DNA from: DATMER01 sp035556715
GTDB taxonomy: Bacteria; Acidobacteriota; Thermoanaerobaculia; Multivoradales; UBA5704
Assembly: GCA_035556715.1 (NCBI GenBank)
Contig: DATMER010000118.1
Span: 1-64,000, forward strand
Length of the DNA stretch: 64,000 bases
Direction: 5' to 3'
The translations under genes were made by a program, and so were the position numbers. Of the stretch, positions 43,970 through 55,300 are shown one piece after another. Position 1 is the first letter of the stretch; the number at the start of each line of letters is the position of its first letter. The notes under the pieces are model-generated. The model saw only the letters and a program-made list of their open reading frames with translations. It had not been told where the DNA came from and made no database searches.

Positions 43970-46900
43970 TCTCGTCTCCTTGTGTCGCCTGCTGCTCGAG
44001 GTTGGCGAGCAGCTCGGCTAGCAGGTCCGCGTCCGCCTGCTGTACCTCGTTCTCGAAGATGGCCTGCGCCAGCCCCGCCACCGTGGGCACCTCGAAGAAC
44101 GCGCGCAACGGCAGCTCCATGTTGAAGGTTTCCTGCACGCGCGAGAGCACCTGCGTAGCGAGCAGCGAGTGGCCCCCAAGCTCGAAGAAGTTTTCCTGCC
44201 CGCCGACCCGGTCCAGGCGCAGCACCTCGGCCCAGATCGCGGCCACCCTCTCTTCCACCGGGCCCTGGGGAGGCACCAGCTCGATCTCGGATCGGCGGGG
44301 TCCTTCCGGGGCGGGCAGGGATTTGCGGTCGACCTTGCCGCTGGGCGTCAGGGGGAGCGTCTCCAGGACGAGGAAGTGCGCCGGAATCATGTATTCGGGC
44401 AGCCGGTCCTTGAGAAAGGCGCGGAGGGCCGGGACCTCGGGCTCGGTGTTCCCTGCCGGCCCTGCCGGCACCACGTAGGCCACCAGGCGCAGGTCGCCCG
44501 GCGCGCCATCGGCCCGCGCCAGGACCGCCGCCTCGCGCACTCCAGGGTGCTCGGCGAGCGCCGACTCGATCTCGCCCAGCTCGATGCGGAAGCCGCGCAC
44601 CTTGACCTGGAAGTCCACCCGGCCCAGGTAGTCGATCGCGCCATCGGCCAGCCAGCGCGCGAGGTCGCCGGTTCGATAGAGGCGCGCTCCCGGCTCCCCT
44701 GCCGGATCGGGCACGAACCTTTCGGCGGTCAGCTCCGGCCGGCCGTGATAGCCGCGGGCGAGCTGCACGCCGGCGATGTAGAGCTCGCCGGCAACTCCCT
44801 GGGGCACGGGCTGCATCTCGCGGTCGAGCAGGTGGATGCGGGTGTTGGAGACCGGCCGCCCGATGGGCACCCGCGGCGCCTCCGGCGCACACTGCCAGAA
44901 CGTCACGTCGACGGCGGCCTCGGTAGGTCCATAGAGATTGTGAAGCTCCACGCCGGATGGCATGCGGGAGAAGAACCTCTGTTGAAGATCGTGCGGTAGG
45001 GCCTCTCCGCTGCAGATCACCCGCCGCAGGCCGGCGCAGCGGGCGAGGTCCTTCTGCTCCAGAAAGGCCTGGAGCATGGAGGGAACGAAATGGAGCGTGG
45101 TCACCCCCTCGTCGGCGATGAGCCGGTTCAGATAAGCCGTATCCTGGTGCCCTCCCGGACGCGCGACCACCAGGCAGGCACCGGCAAGGAGCGGCCAGAA
45201 GAGCTCCCAGACCGACACGTCGAAGCTGAAGGGGGTCTTCTGCAGCACGGTGTCATCCGGCGCGAGCCCGTACGCGCGCTGCATCCAGAGCAGCCGGTTG
45301 CGGATGCCCCGGTGGGTGTTCAGGGCCCCCTTGGGCCGGCCCGTGGAGCCCGATGTGTAGATCATGTAGGCGAGACCGTCCGGCTCGACCCTGGCCCCTT
45401 CCGCCCGCTCCCCGGCCTCCAGAGCCTCCAGCGAATCCAGGAGGAGGAGCTGCCCGTCATGGGCCGGCAGGGAGACGGCGAGACGCTCCTGCGAGAGGAG
45501 GATGCGGACACCCGAATCCTCGAGCATGAAGGCGAGGCGCTCCCGCGGGTAGCCTGGATCGAGGGGCACGTAGGCAGCCCCGGCCTTGAGGATGCCCAGC
45601 AGCGCCACGACCAGCTCCAGTGAGCGCTCCATCGCGACGCCCACCAGCGATTCGGGTCCGGCGCCCAGCGCGCGCAGGCGCGCGGCCAGACCGCTCGCGG
45701 CGAGATCCAGCTCGTGATAGGTCAGCCGAGCCCCCTCGAAGACCACGGCCACCGCGTCCGGACTGCGAGCGGCCTGGGCTTCGATCAGGTAATGGAGGGA
45801 GGCCTCCGGCCCGAAGTCCTCGGCCGTATCGTTCCACCGGAGCAGCTCGAGCCGTTCGGTTGCGTGAAGAAGGGGGAGGTGGGCCGCGGGCCCGTTGTCG
45901 CCGGCTGCACCGGCCGCCAGCAGCGTTTGCAGGTGACCCGCGAACCGCGCCGCCGTGGCCGCATCGAACAGGTCGGCGTTGTACTCCAGGTAACCGCGCA
46001 GCTCGTCGCCCGATTCAGCCAGCGACAGCAGGAGGTCGAAGCGGGACGTACGGTTGTCCACCCCCAGCTGAGAGACCTCCAGACCCGGAACGGACAGGGA
46101 CGAGCCTCCGGCATGATGAAGGACAAAAAGCACCTGGAAGATCGGGTTGTGGCTCAGGTGGCGCTCCGGCCGCAACTCCTCCACCAGGCGTTCGAACGGG
46201 AGGTCCTGATGAGTGTAGGCCTCCAGCGCCCGCTCGCGGACCCGCGACAGCAGCTCGGGAAAGGAGGGAAGCCCGGAGAGGTCCGCGCGCAGGACCAGCG
46301 TGTTGACGAAGAAGCCGATGAGGCTCTCCAGCTCGCGCCGGGTACGGCCGGCCACCGGGGTTCCGACGAGGATGTCGTCCTGGCCGGAGAGGCGGCCCAG
46401 GAGGGCATCGAAGCCGGCGAGAAGGACCATGAAGAGGGTGGCGCGGCGGGTACGTCCAAGGATCCGCAGCTCGCGCAGCCACTCTGCCGGGATCACCAGC
46501 GGCTGGCGGCCTCCACGCGAGGTCTGCACCGGCGGGCGGGGACGGTCCGTCGGCAGCTCGATCGCGACCGGCGAGCCGGCCAGACGATCCCGCCAGGACC
46601 TGATCTGCCGCTCCAACACCTCGCCCTGGAGCCATTCGCGCTGCCAGGCTGCGAAGTCGGCGTACTGGACGGGGAGCTCCGGCAGGGGCGAGGTCTCCTC
46701 CTGAACGACCGACGAGTAGAGCATCGTCAGCTCCCGCAGAAAGACGTTCATGGACCAGCCGTCGGAAACGATGTGGTGCATCGTCACCGCCAGCACGTGA
46801 TCCTCTTCCGCCAGACGGAGCAGGGTGCAGCGCAGCAGAGGGCCCGCGGCGAGGTCGAAAGGCCGGAGCGCCTCCTCCAGCAGCCATCGGCCCGCCTCGA

Positions 46901-49900
46901 CTCCGGGATCGGCATGGGAAACGAGGTCCAGCCGAGGCAAGGAGACGGCAGCGGGCTCGGAGATCACCTGCACCGGCTGCCCGCCGACCGCGGCGAAGGT
47001 GGTGCGCAGAGCCTCGTGCCGGCGGACGATCTCGTCCAGGGCCCGCCCCAGGGCGGAGGCGTCGAGCTGGCCGCGCAGCCGCAGGGGCAGGGGCATGTTG
47101 TAGACCGGGCTGTCCGGGTGGAGCCTGTCCAGAACCCAGAGCCGCTGCTGCGCGAATGAGCATGGCAGGATGGAGCCGGCCCTGGGGACAGGCACGACCG
47201 GCGGCATCTGCAACCCTTCCGCGTTGCGGCGCGCCGCCTCGACCGCTTCGGCAAGGCCGGCCACGGTGGGAGTCTCGAAGACGGTGCGAAGCGGCAGGTT
47301 GACGCCGAACGCATCCTGCAGTCTGGCTACGAGCTGGGTGGCGAGGAGCGAGTGCCCGCCAAGATCGAAGAAGCTCTCTTTCACCCCGACCTGCTCCCGG
47401 CGGAGCAGCTCGCTCCAAATCCCGGCGACCACCTCCTCCGCGGGGTTGCGCGGCACCGGAGGCTCGGACGTTTTTTGAGCCGGGGCGGGAGCGAGCTGGG
47501 CCAGCGCGCGCCGGTCGATCTTGCCGTTGACGTTGAGCGGCAGCGCCTCCATCGTCACCACGGCAGAAGGGACCATGTGATCGGGCAGGGAACCGCGCAG
47601 AAAGGTGCGCAGGTCCTCTCCCGTGGCGGACTTCCCGGGCTCCAGGGCCGCGTAGCCGACGAGCCGGCGGTCGCCCGGCGCGTCCTCGTGGACCAGGACC
47701 ACGCACTCTCGGGCGGCCGGATGACGGGCGAGCACGGCCTCGATTTCCCCCGGCTCGATCCGGAAGCCGCGGATCTTGACCTGGAAATCGGACCGCCCGA
47801 CGCACTCTACGGTTCCGTCCGGCAGGTAGCGTCCGCGATCGCCCTGCCGGTAGAGACGCTGGCCGGGACCGTAGCCGAGCTCCTTCGCGAACGGATCGGG
47901 GATGAAGCTGGCCGCGGTCCGGTCAGGCCAGCCGAGGTAGCCGCGGGAAACGTTGGGGCCGCCGATATAGACGTCGCCGTGGATGCCGACCGGGACCGGC
48001 TCCAGGGCGGCATCCAGGACGTAGACGCGGCAGTTCGTGATCGGCTTGCCCACCGGCACCCGCTGCGCCGCACGGAGGCGCTCGATATCGGACACGCTTG
48101 GCTCGTAGGTCAGTGCCGTAACCGTAGCTTCGGTGGAGGCGTAGCCGTTGATCCAGGCTATATCGGGTGCCACTTCCAGCCACTCGGCCACGCGCTCGGG
48201 GAGGGCCTGCTCCGTTCCGACGATCACCATCCGCAGCGGCGCGGGCGGACGTCCCCCGCTGCGGAGCAGCTCGCTCACCCACTCGTGCCAATAGGCGGTC
48301 GGCAGGTTCGCGACCGTGATTCCGCAGCGCTGGATCATTTGGTGCAGCTCGTCAAACGAGGGGAAGAGCCCCGGCGGCCGAGGCACCACGGCGCCGCCCG
48401 CGATCCAGGTCGGGAAGATCTCCTCAGAGGTAATATCGAAGCTGATCGAGGTGAACTGGAGCGCGCGGTCCGCCGGTCCCAGCCCGTAGCGCTCGGCGCA
48501 GGCCGAAGCGTGGTTCGCCAGAGAGAAGTGAGGCACGCCGACCCCCTTGGGCCGGCCGGTGGAGCCGGAGGTGTAGATGACGTAGGCCAGGCCCTCGGGA
48601 CAGATCTCCCAGTCGGGCGCCGAGGGGGCCTCGCTCTCGCCGAAGCCGGGATCGTCCAGGCAGATCACGCGAGCGTTCCCGGCCGGGATGCTCCCCGCGA
48701 GGTCCCGGGTGGTCAGGAGCACGGACATGGCCGTATCGTCGACGATCACCGCCAGCCGCTCCCGGGGGTACGCCGGATCGAGAGGCACCCAGGCCCCTCC
48801 GGCCTTGATCACTCCCAGAAGGGCCATGGGCATGGACAGGGAGCGCTCCAGGCAGACGCCAACCGGAGCATCGAGCCCGACCCCCAGCCGGCGCAGCGAG
48901 CGGGCCAACCGGTTGGAGCAGGCCTCCAGCTCCGCGAAGGTGAGGACGCCGTCGCCGAAGAGCACTGCGGGGGCGTCGGGCGTGCGGCGCGCCTGCTCGG
49001 AAACGAGCTCGGGCACCAGGCGCGGGGAGCCGCTGAACGCGGGATTCCACCCCGCCAGCGCCCGCCGCCGCTCCTCCGGGGTGAGCAGCGGCAGATCGCC
49101 AATCCGGCTCTCCGGGTCGGCGATGATCCCGGCGAGCATCTGAAGGAAGTGCACCGTCAGGCGGGCGACCGTGGCATGCTCGAAGAGGTCCGTGTTGTAC
49201 TCGAAGAAGCCCGCAAAGACGTCTCCGCGCTCCACGATATCCAGGGTGAGGTCGAGCTTGGCCAGAGATCTCTCTAGCGCGAGGCTGCCCAGCCTCACAC
49301 CGGGCAGTTCCACCGATCCGCGAGGCGTGTTTTGCAGTACGAACAGGACCTGGTAGAGAGGGTTGTGCGAGAGATGCCGCTCGGGCTGAAGCTCCTCGAC
49401 GAGTCGCTCGAAAGGCAGCTCCTGGTGCTCCTGCGCGTCGAGGGTGTCGCGCCGGACCCAGGCCAGCAGCTCGCGGAAGCTGAGGCCGCGATCCAGCCGT
49501 GCCCGCAGCAGCAGGATCTCGGTGAAGAAGCCGATCACCCCTTCCAGCTCTGTGCGGTTGCGGCCGGCGACATTGGTGGCCACCAGGAAGGCCTCCTGCT
49601 CCGAGTACCGGTACAGGAGAGTCTCAAAGGCGGCCAGCAGAACCATGAATGGCGTGGACCCTTCCCGCCGAGCCAGCATCCGCAGGGCCTCGGACAGCTC
49701 CGGCGGCAGGGTGAACGGCTCAACAGCGCCGCGGAAGGAGCCGCCGGGCGGCCGCGGATGGTCGGTCGGCAGCTCCAGGTAGTCGGGAAAGCCGGAGAGC
49801 CGCTCCCTCCACCAAGCCAATTCCCCCTCCAGGCGTTCCCCGCTCAGCCGCTCGCGCTGCCAGGCTGCGAAATCGGGGTACTGGACCGGAAGCTCGGGGA

Positions 49901-50492
49901 GCGAAGGCGCAGGAAGGCCCCCGGCGAAGGCACGGTAGAGGGTGGTGAGCTCGCGGAAGAGCACGCCCATGGACCAACCGTCGGAGACGATGTGGTGCAT
50001 CGCCAGGAAGAGAACGTGCTCCTCTTTGGACAGCCGAACGAGCCGGGGCCGGAAAACGGGGCCATTCGCCAAGTCGAACGGGCGGCGCGACTCCTCTACC
50101 GCCAGCTCACGGACCCGGCGGCTCCGCTCCTCCGCTGGAAGGTGACCGAGGTTTTCGACCGGCAGCGGGAGGTCGGTGAACGGAGCGACCTTCTGCCGCG
50201 GCTCGCCCTCCACCTCGGGGAACATGGTGCGCAGCGATTCATGGCGACGCACCAACTCGGACAAGGTGCGACCCAGGGCTCCGGGATCCAGCGGCCCGTC
50301 CCAGGTCACTGCGCGGAAGATGTTGTTCGCGTGATTCCCGGGGTCGAGCCGGTCGAGGAACCATAGGCGCTGCTGGGCGAACGACAGCGGGAAGCTGCGC
50401 GAGGCACGCTCCTTCTGGCGGGAGAGGCGCGCCAGGAGCGCGAGCTTGTCTTCCCGTGAGAGAGTGGACAGGTCCTTGAGCGGTTCGCTCAT
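43962..50492 (-). CDS. NRPS C-A-PCP-C-A(Ser)-PCP
   Basis: 2176 residues; the start overlaps the oxygenase stop (ATGA). Two full modules. Condensation domains both carry MHHIVSDGWS. The first A domain (about 485-990) has pocket residues read as D-I-E-N-I-G-G-V-T. It also has unusual core motifs: GTE for GGE, YASTE for YGPTE, YRQGDRGRY for YRTGDLARY. Its substrate is not predictable by eye; the E-N pair resembles hydroxyornithine codes. The second A domain (about 1540-2035) reads D-V-W-H-I-S-L-V-D, essentially the serine code. PCPs: FFDLGGHSLLATQLV and FFELGGHSLLATQVL. It ends with an acidic, Gln-rich tail that may dock to the next enzyme. Confidence 0.93.
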
Positions 50493-52339
50493 CGACCCCC
50501 CGAAACTGCCACGGCGCGCGCCGCCTCGTCCAGGAACGGCTTGAAATCGGTGGCGATGATCCGGGTCCCCCGCACGCGATCGCGCTGCGAGGGCTCGAGG
50601 TCGCGCACCACCGCCATCCGCTGAAGCCAGCGGTCGCGTCCGTCGTAGTAGGCCTTGAAGTCGGAGCGAGCATGGACGCAGCGCCGGTTGTCCAACACGA
50701 GGAGGCTGCCGGGCTCGATCACGACGTCCCTCTTCACATGGTTGACAAGATCGCGTACCACCTGCAGGGCTCGCTCGGCTTCCGGCGTCTCCCCTTCCAT
50801 CAGGTCGAGGTCGTAGCGCAGGAACGGGTCGAGACGGTCGCCGAACAGCACCGATACCAGGGGACCAGCTCCTTTGAGCTCGTCGACATTTCCGAACGAG
50901 TAGTCCACGCCAGTGCGGAACAGGTCGCAGAAAAGGGCGTCGCGATCCCCGGGCGGCAACAGGTGGAAGAAGCGGCGGACGCTGGAGAAGATCGTCCTCG
51001 CCCTCCCTTCCGGGTCCTGGCGCAGCCCATAGAGGAGCAGGTACTCCGGCATGTACGGGTGGAACGCAATCTCCGTGTGGAAGTCGAGCAGGATGGACGA
51101 GCTCTCGCTCGAGAGCTTGTCGGCGTTCTGCTGCGTCGGGAACACATCCTGAAAGAGGCTTCCCTGCTTCTCCTGGAGGTACGCCACGGGCTCGCCGAGC
51201 GCCGACGCGATGCAGCACATCCACAGCTCGCTGGCGCAGGTGGTCTTGCGCACCCTCTGGCCCGAGCGGGTCGGCGTGGGCGGCAGATCGGGGTCGCAGG
51301 GCAGGTTGCGCAGGAGCAGCGCGCCGTCGGCATTTCCCCGCTTGGAAAATTCGACCAGGGCGCGGCGAAGACGGCGGGGCATCTCATGGAAAAGCAGGCG
51401 CGCCTCCGCGAAGAAGGCTTCGAAGTCCGCGATCGGATCGAGCTTCACCTGCTCCAACAGCTCCCTCAGGTGCTCGTGCTCTTCCTCCGTTATGTCGAAG
51501 ATCGTGCCTGGGGCCGGGCCCGGCTCCGCGTGCTGGGCGATCAGATCGTGGGCGGTCTCCGCCGCGCGCGGGAGGGGCAGCACGGTTCCGTCGGGGACGG
51601 CGACGCGGCTGCGGGCCAGCCACTGCAGCGTCTGCACGAGAAGGCGGGCGTTGTCGTTGTAGGAGACGAACGGCTCGGCAAACAGATCCGAGTCCCCGGC
51701 CACGACGACACGCCCCTGCCCTATCTGAGCGGCCGCGATCAGGGCCGCTCCGCCGCTGCCGCGCACCACGGCCTGCCCCCGATCATCCAGCAGGCCGACG
51801 GTGCAGCCGGAGCAGTAGGAGACGGTGTCCACATCAAGCGAAACGGGATGATCGGCCACGTTGCGCGCTTCAAAGACGTGGAGTTGCCGGCCGGCATGGA
51901 CCGCGTGTCCCGGCACCTCGGCCAGGTCGTCGTTGAAGCGCAAGCCGAACCCCCGCAGCAGGTCGTTGACGTTCCAGCCCCAACGCTCGTTTTCAAACTC
52001 GCCCAGCACCAGCAGACCCATGCCGCCCTGCACCGCGTCGGTGATCGCGGCGATCTCCTCGGGGGAGAAGAACGCCTCACCACCCACACCCACGTGCGAG
52101 TGCTTCGACGCGCAGCAATGGTTGAGGAAGAGGATGTCCACGTGGCGCAGCCGCTCGGGGGTGATAGGCCCCTGCGTCAGGCGACGGTGCTCGCCCCCGA
52201 GGACCACCCGGACCAAGTCAGCGACGTGGGCGTATGAGTAGTACCGCGGGGCCTCGTTGCTGCTCCGGCTCATGGACAGAGCCAGGACGGGGTCCGCGGT
52301 CCAAGTCTGGTTGTGGGTCTCGTCGTAGAGAACTTTCAC
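50489..52339 (-). CDS. DUF4350-like domain fused to 2-oxoglutarate oxygenase
   Basis: 616 residues, GTG start with AGGAGA seven bases upstream. Residues 1-265 form an alpha/beta domain like DUF4350/IFT52-type amidotransferase-fold proteins (ILFLNHCCASKHSHVGVGGE, GGMGLLVLGEFENERW, GQGRVVVAGDSDLFAEPFVS). Residues 275-600 are a clavaminate-synthase/TauD-type Fe(II) oxygenase: iron ligands in LLDFHTEIAFHP (His-x-Glu) and a distal His in NRRCVHARSDFKAYYDGRDR, whose Arg binds 2-oxoglutarate. Relatives (VioC, AsnO) beta-hydroxylate Arg or Asn for peptide antibiotics. It lies between two NRPS genes, 11 bases after one and overlapping the other, so it surely tailors the peptide or a building block. 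Confidence 0.85.
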   Translation of the reverse strand: MKVLYDETHNQTWTADPVLALSMSRSSNEAPRYYSYAHVADLVRVVLGGEHRRLTQGPITPERLRHVDILFLNHCCASKHSHVGVGGEAFFSPEEIAAITDAVQGGMGLLVLGEFENERWGWNVNDLLRGFGLRFNDDLAEVPGHAVHAGRQLHVFEARNVADHPVSLDVDTVSYCSGCTVGLLDDRGQAVVRGSGGAALIAAAQIGQGRVVVAGDSDLFAEPFVSYNDNARLLVQTLQWLARSRVAVPDGTVLPLPRAAETAHDLIAQHAEPGPAPGTIFDITEEEHEHLRELLEQVKLDPIADFEAFFAEARLLFHEMPRRLRRALVEFSKRGNADGALLLRNLPCDPDLPPTPTRSGQRVRKTTCASELWMCCIASALGEPVAYLQEKQGSLFQDVFPTQQNADKLSSESSSILLDFHTEIAFHPYMPEYLLLYGLRQDPEGRARTIFSSVRRFFHLLPPGDRDALFCDLFRTGVDYSFGNVDELKGAGPLVSVLFGDRLDPFLRYDLDLMEGETPEAERALQVVRDLVNHVKRDVVIEPGSLLVLDNRRCVHARSDFKAYYDGRDRWLQRMAVVRDLEPSQRDRVRGTRIIATDFKPFLDEAARAVAVSGGR

Positions 52340-52350
52340 GATCTCGTCTC

Positions 52351-55300
52351 CTAGCGGGTTTCCCCATCCATCATCTCGAAGAGAAGGGCGTCCAGGTCGC
52401 CGTCCGACAGCTCCACCGTCCGGACGAGGATCGGATCCTCGAACTCGGCAGGCACGGCCGCCGAGACCGCGGCTGCCATACCTTCGATCGTGGGCGTCTC
52501 GAAGACGATCACCAGCGAGAGCTTGACGCCCAGGATGTCGCGCACCCGCGACAGGATCCGGGCGGCCGAGAGGGAGTGGCCGCCAAGCAGGAAGAAGTCG
52601 TCGCGCACTCCGACGAGCTCGAGGCCCAGGACCTCGCTCCAGATCGCCGCGAGCCTCTCCTCCACAGGTGTGCGGGGAGCCACGAAGGTCTCCTCCTCGC
52701 TCCGCGGCGCCTCGGGCGCGGGCAGGGCCTTGCGGTCCACCTTGCCGTGCACGGTGAGAGGCAGCGCATCCAAGACCACGAAGGCGGACGGAATCATGTA
52801 CTCCGGCAGGGTTGCCATCAGGAACTGCCGCAGGTCGCGGGCGGCGGGCGCCTCTTCGGGCGGAGCCACCAGGTAGGCTACGAGCTGTGCCTCGCCGCCA
52901 CCGTCGGCGCGCGTCAGCACGATCGCCTCGCGCACCGCGGGATGGCGGGTGAGAGCAGCCTCGATCTCGCCGAGCTCGATGCGGAAGCCACGGATCTTGA
53001 CCTGGTGATCGCGGCGGCCTAGGTACTCGAGGTCTCCGCCGGGGCGCACCCGCGCGAGGTCGCCTGAGCGGTAGAGCCGCGCCCCAGGCCGGCCGGCGAA
53101 AGCGTCGGGTATGAACCGTTCGGCAGTGAGCTCGGGCCGGTTCAGATAACCGCTGCTCAGCCCGTCGCCGCCGACGTGGATCTCGCCCGGCACACCTACC
53201 GGCACGAGGTTGAGGCTCGCGTCGAGGAGGTGCACGGACAGGTCAGGAATGGGGCGACCGATCCGGCTGCCCAGGCCCTCGGCCTCGGCATCCGCCAGAG
53301 TGACAGGCCGGTAAGTGACGTGGACCGTGGTCTCGGTAATGCCATACATGTTGACCAAGCGCGGCCGGTCTTCTCCGTGACGCTCGAACCAGGGCAACAG
53401 ACTGCCGAGCTCAAGGGCCTCGCCGCCGAAAACCACGTACCGTAGAGCGAAGTCCTCTTCGACCTCGCCCCGGTTGCGCACCGCCTCCTCCGCCGCGATG
53501 AGCTGGCGGAAGGCGGACGGGGTCTGATTTAACACCGTTACCCGCTCGCGGACCAGCTCAAGGTAGAACGCCTCCGGGGACCGGCTCACCAGGTAGGGCA
53601 CCACCACGAGACGACCGCCGTGGAGCAGAGCCCCCCAGAGCTCCCACACGGAGAAGTCGAACGCGAAGGAGTGGAACAGAGTCCAGACGTCCTCCGGACC
53701 GAAACCGAACCAGGCGTCGGTCGCCGAAAAGAGACGGACGACGTTGGCGTGGCTGATCGGCACACCCTTGGGGCGGCCGGTCGAGCCGGAGGTATAGATG
53801 ATGTAGGCTAGGTTGCCGGGGCCGGCGCCACCCTCCGGATCGGCGTCGCTCTCCGCCTCCAGGCCCGGAGCGTCCAGGCAGAGAATGTGGGCGTTGCTCT
53901 CCGGCAGCGAGGCGGTCAGGTCCGTCTGGGTCACCAGCAACGGCGAGGCGACCCTAGCCTGCGAGTCCTCCAGGATCCATTCGATCCTCTCCGCCGGGTA
54001 GCTCGGATCGATGGGCACGTATCCGCCCCCTGCCTTGAGGATCCCCAGAATGCCGACCACGATGTCCGGCGAGCGGTCAACGCAGAGCGGCACCGGCGTC
54101 TCCGGGCCCACTCCCAGCGCACGCAACCGCCGGGCCAACCGGTTGGCCCGGCGGTTGAGCTCGCCGTAGGAGATCCGCTCGCTGCCACAGACGAGGGCCA
54201 CGGCACCGGGATCGCGCTCCACCTGTGCCTGGAAAAGCTGGTGCAGGGAGAGCTCCTGCCGTCCGAGGACAGGGCCCGTACCTCCCCACTCCTGCAGGAG
54301 CTGCACGGTCTCATCCTCGCTCAGTAGCGGAAGCTCGGAGAGCTTTTTATTGGGGTCGCGCGCGGCGCCGGCCAGCAGGTTCATGAAGTGACCGACCAGG
54401 CGCTCCATGGTGCTCAGCTCGAAGAGGTCGGTGTTGTACTCCCAGTGCAGGACGGCGTGCCGGTCTTCCTCGCGCTCCTCCATGCCGACGCGCTGCTCAC
54501 CGCGAGGCACCACGATGACGTTGAGATCGACCTTGGCGGAGCGGTTGCCCCGCACGCGGCGGACGACGCGAAGCCCGCCGAACTCCAGGTCCGGGACGGC
54601 CGCATCGTGGAAGTTGTACATAATCTGGAACAGCGGGTTGCGGCCGAGCTGCCGCTCCGGCCGCAGCTCCTGGACGAGGCGCTCGAACGGCATGTCCTGG
54701 TGGGCGTAGACCTCGAGCGTGAGCTCGCGCACCCGGCCGATGATCTCGCGGAAGCTGGGCCGCCCAGCCAGATCGCCGCGCAACACGAGCGTGTTGACGA
54801 CCATGCCGATCATGCCCTCGATCTCCCGCGCTCGCCGGTTGGCGTTGCTGGTGCCGATGAGCAGGTCCTCGTTTCCCGTGTAGCGGTTGAGGACGGAGAA
54901 GAAGCCAGCCAGCATGGTCATGTAGAGGGTCACGCCCTGGCGGCGGCTGAACTGGCGCAGGCCGACGTACAGGTCCGAGGGGATGCCAAACATCTGCACG
55001 TCGCCCCGGAAGGTCGCCCGTTTCGGACGCGGCCGATCGGTGGCGATCTCGGTGGGGGCGGGATGGGCAGCCAGCTTGGACTTCCAAAAAGCGAGGAGCC
55101 GCTCCATGGCCTCCCCTTCCATCCAGTCCCGCTGCCAGGTAGCGAAATCGGCGTACTGAACCGGCAACTCGGGCAGCGGCGAAGGCTCGCCGCGAAGGAA
55201 GGCTGAGTAGAGGGCCTTCACTTCCCGCAGCAATACCGCGTAGGACCACCCGTCATGGATGAAGTGGTGCTCCACCTGGACAAGGATGTGGAGATCGTCA

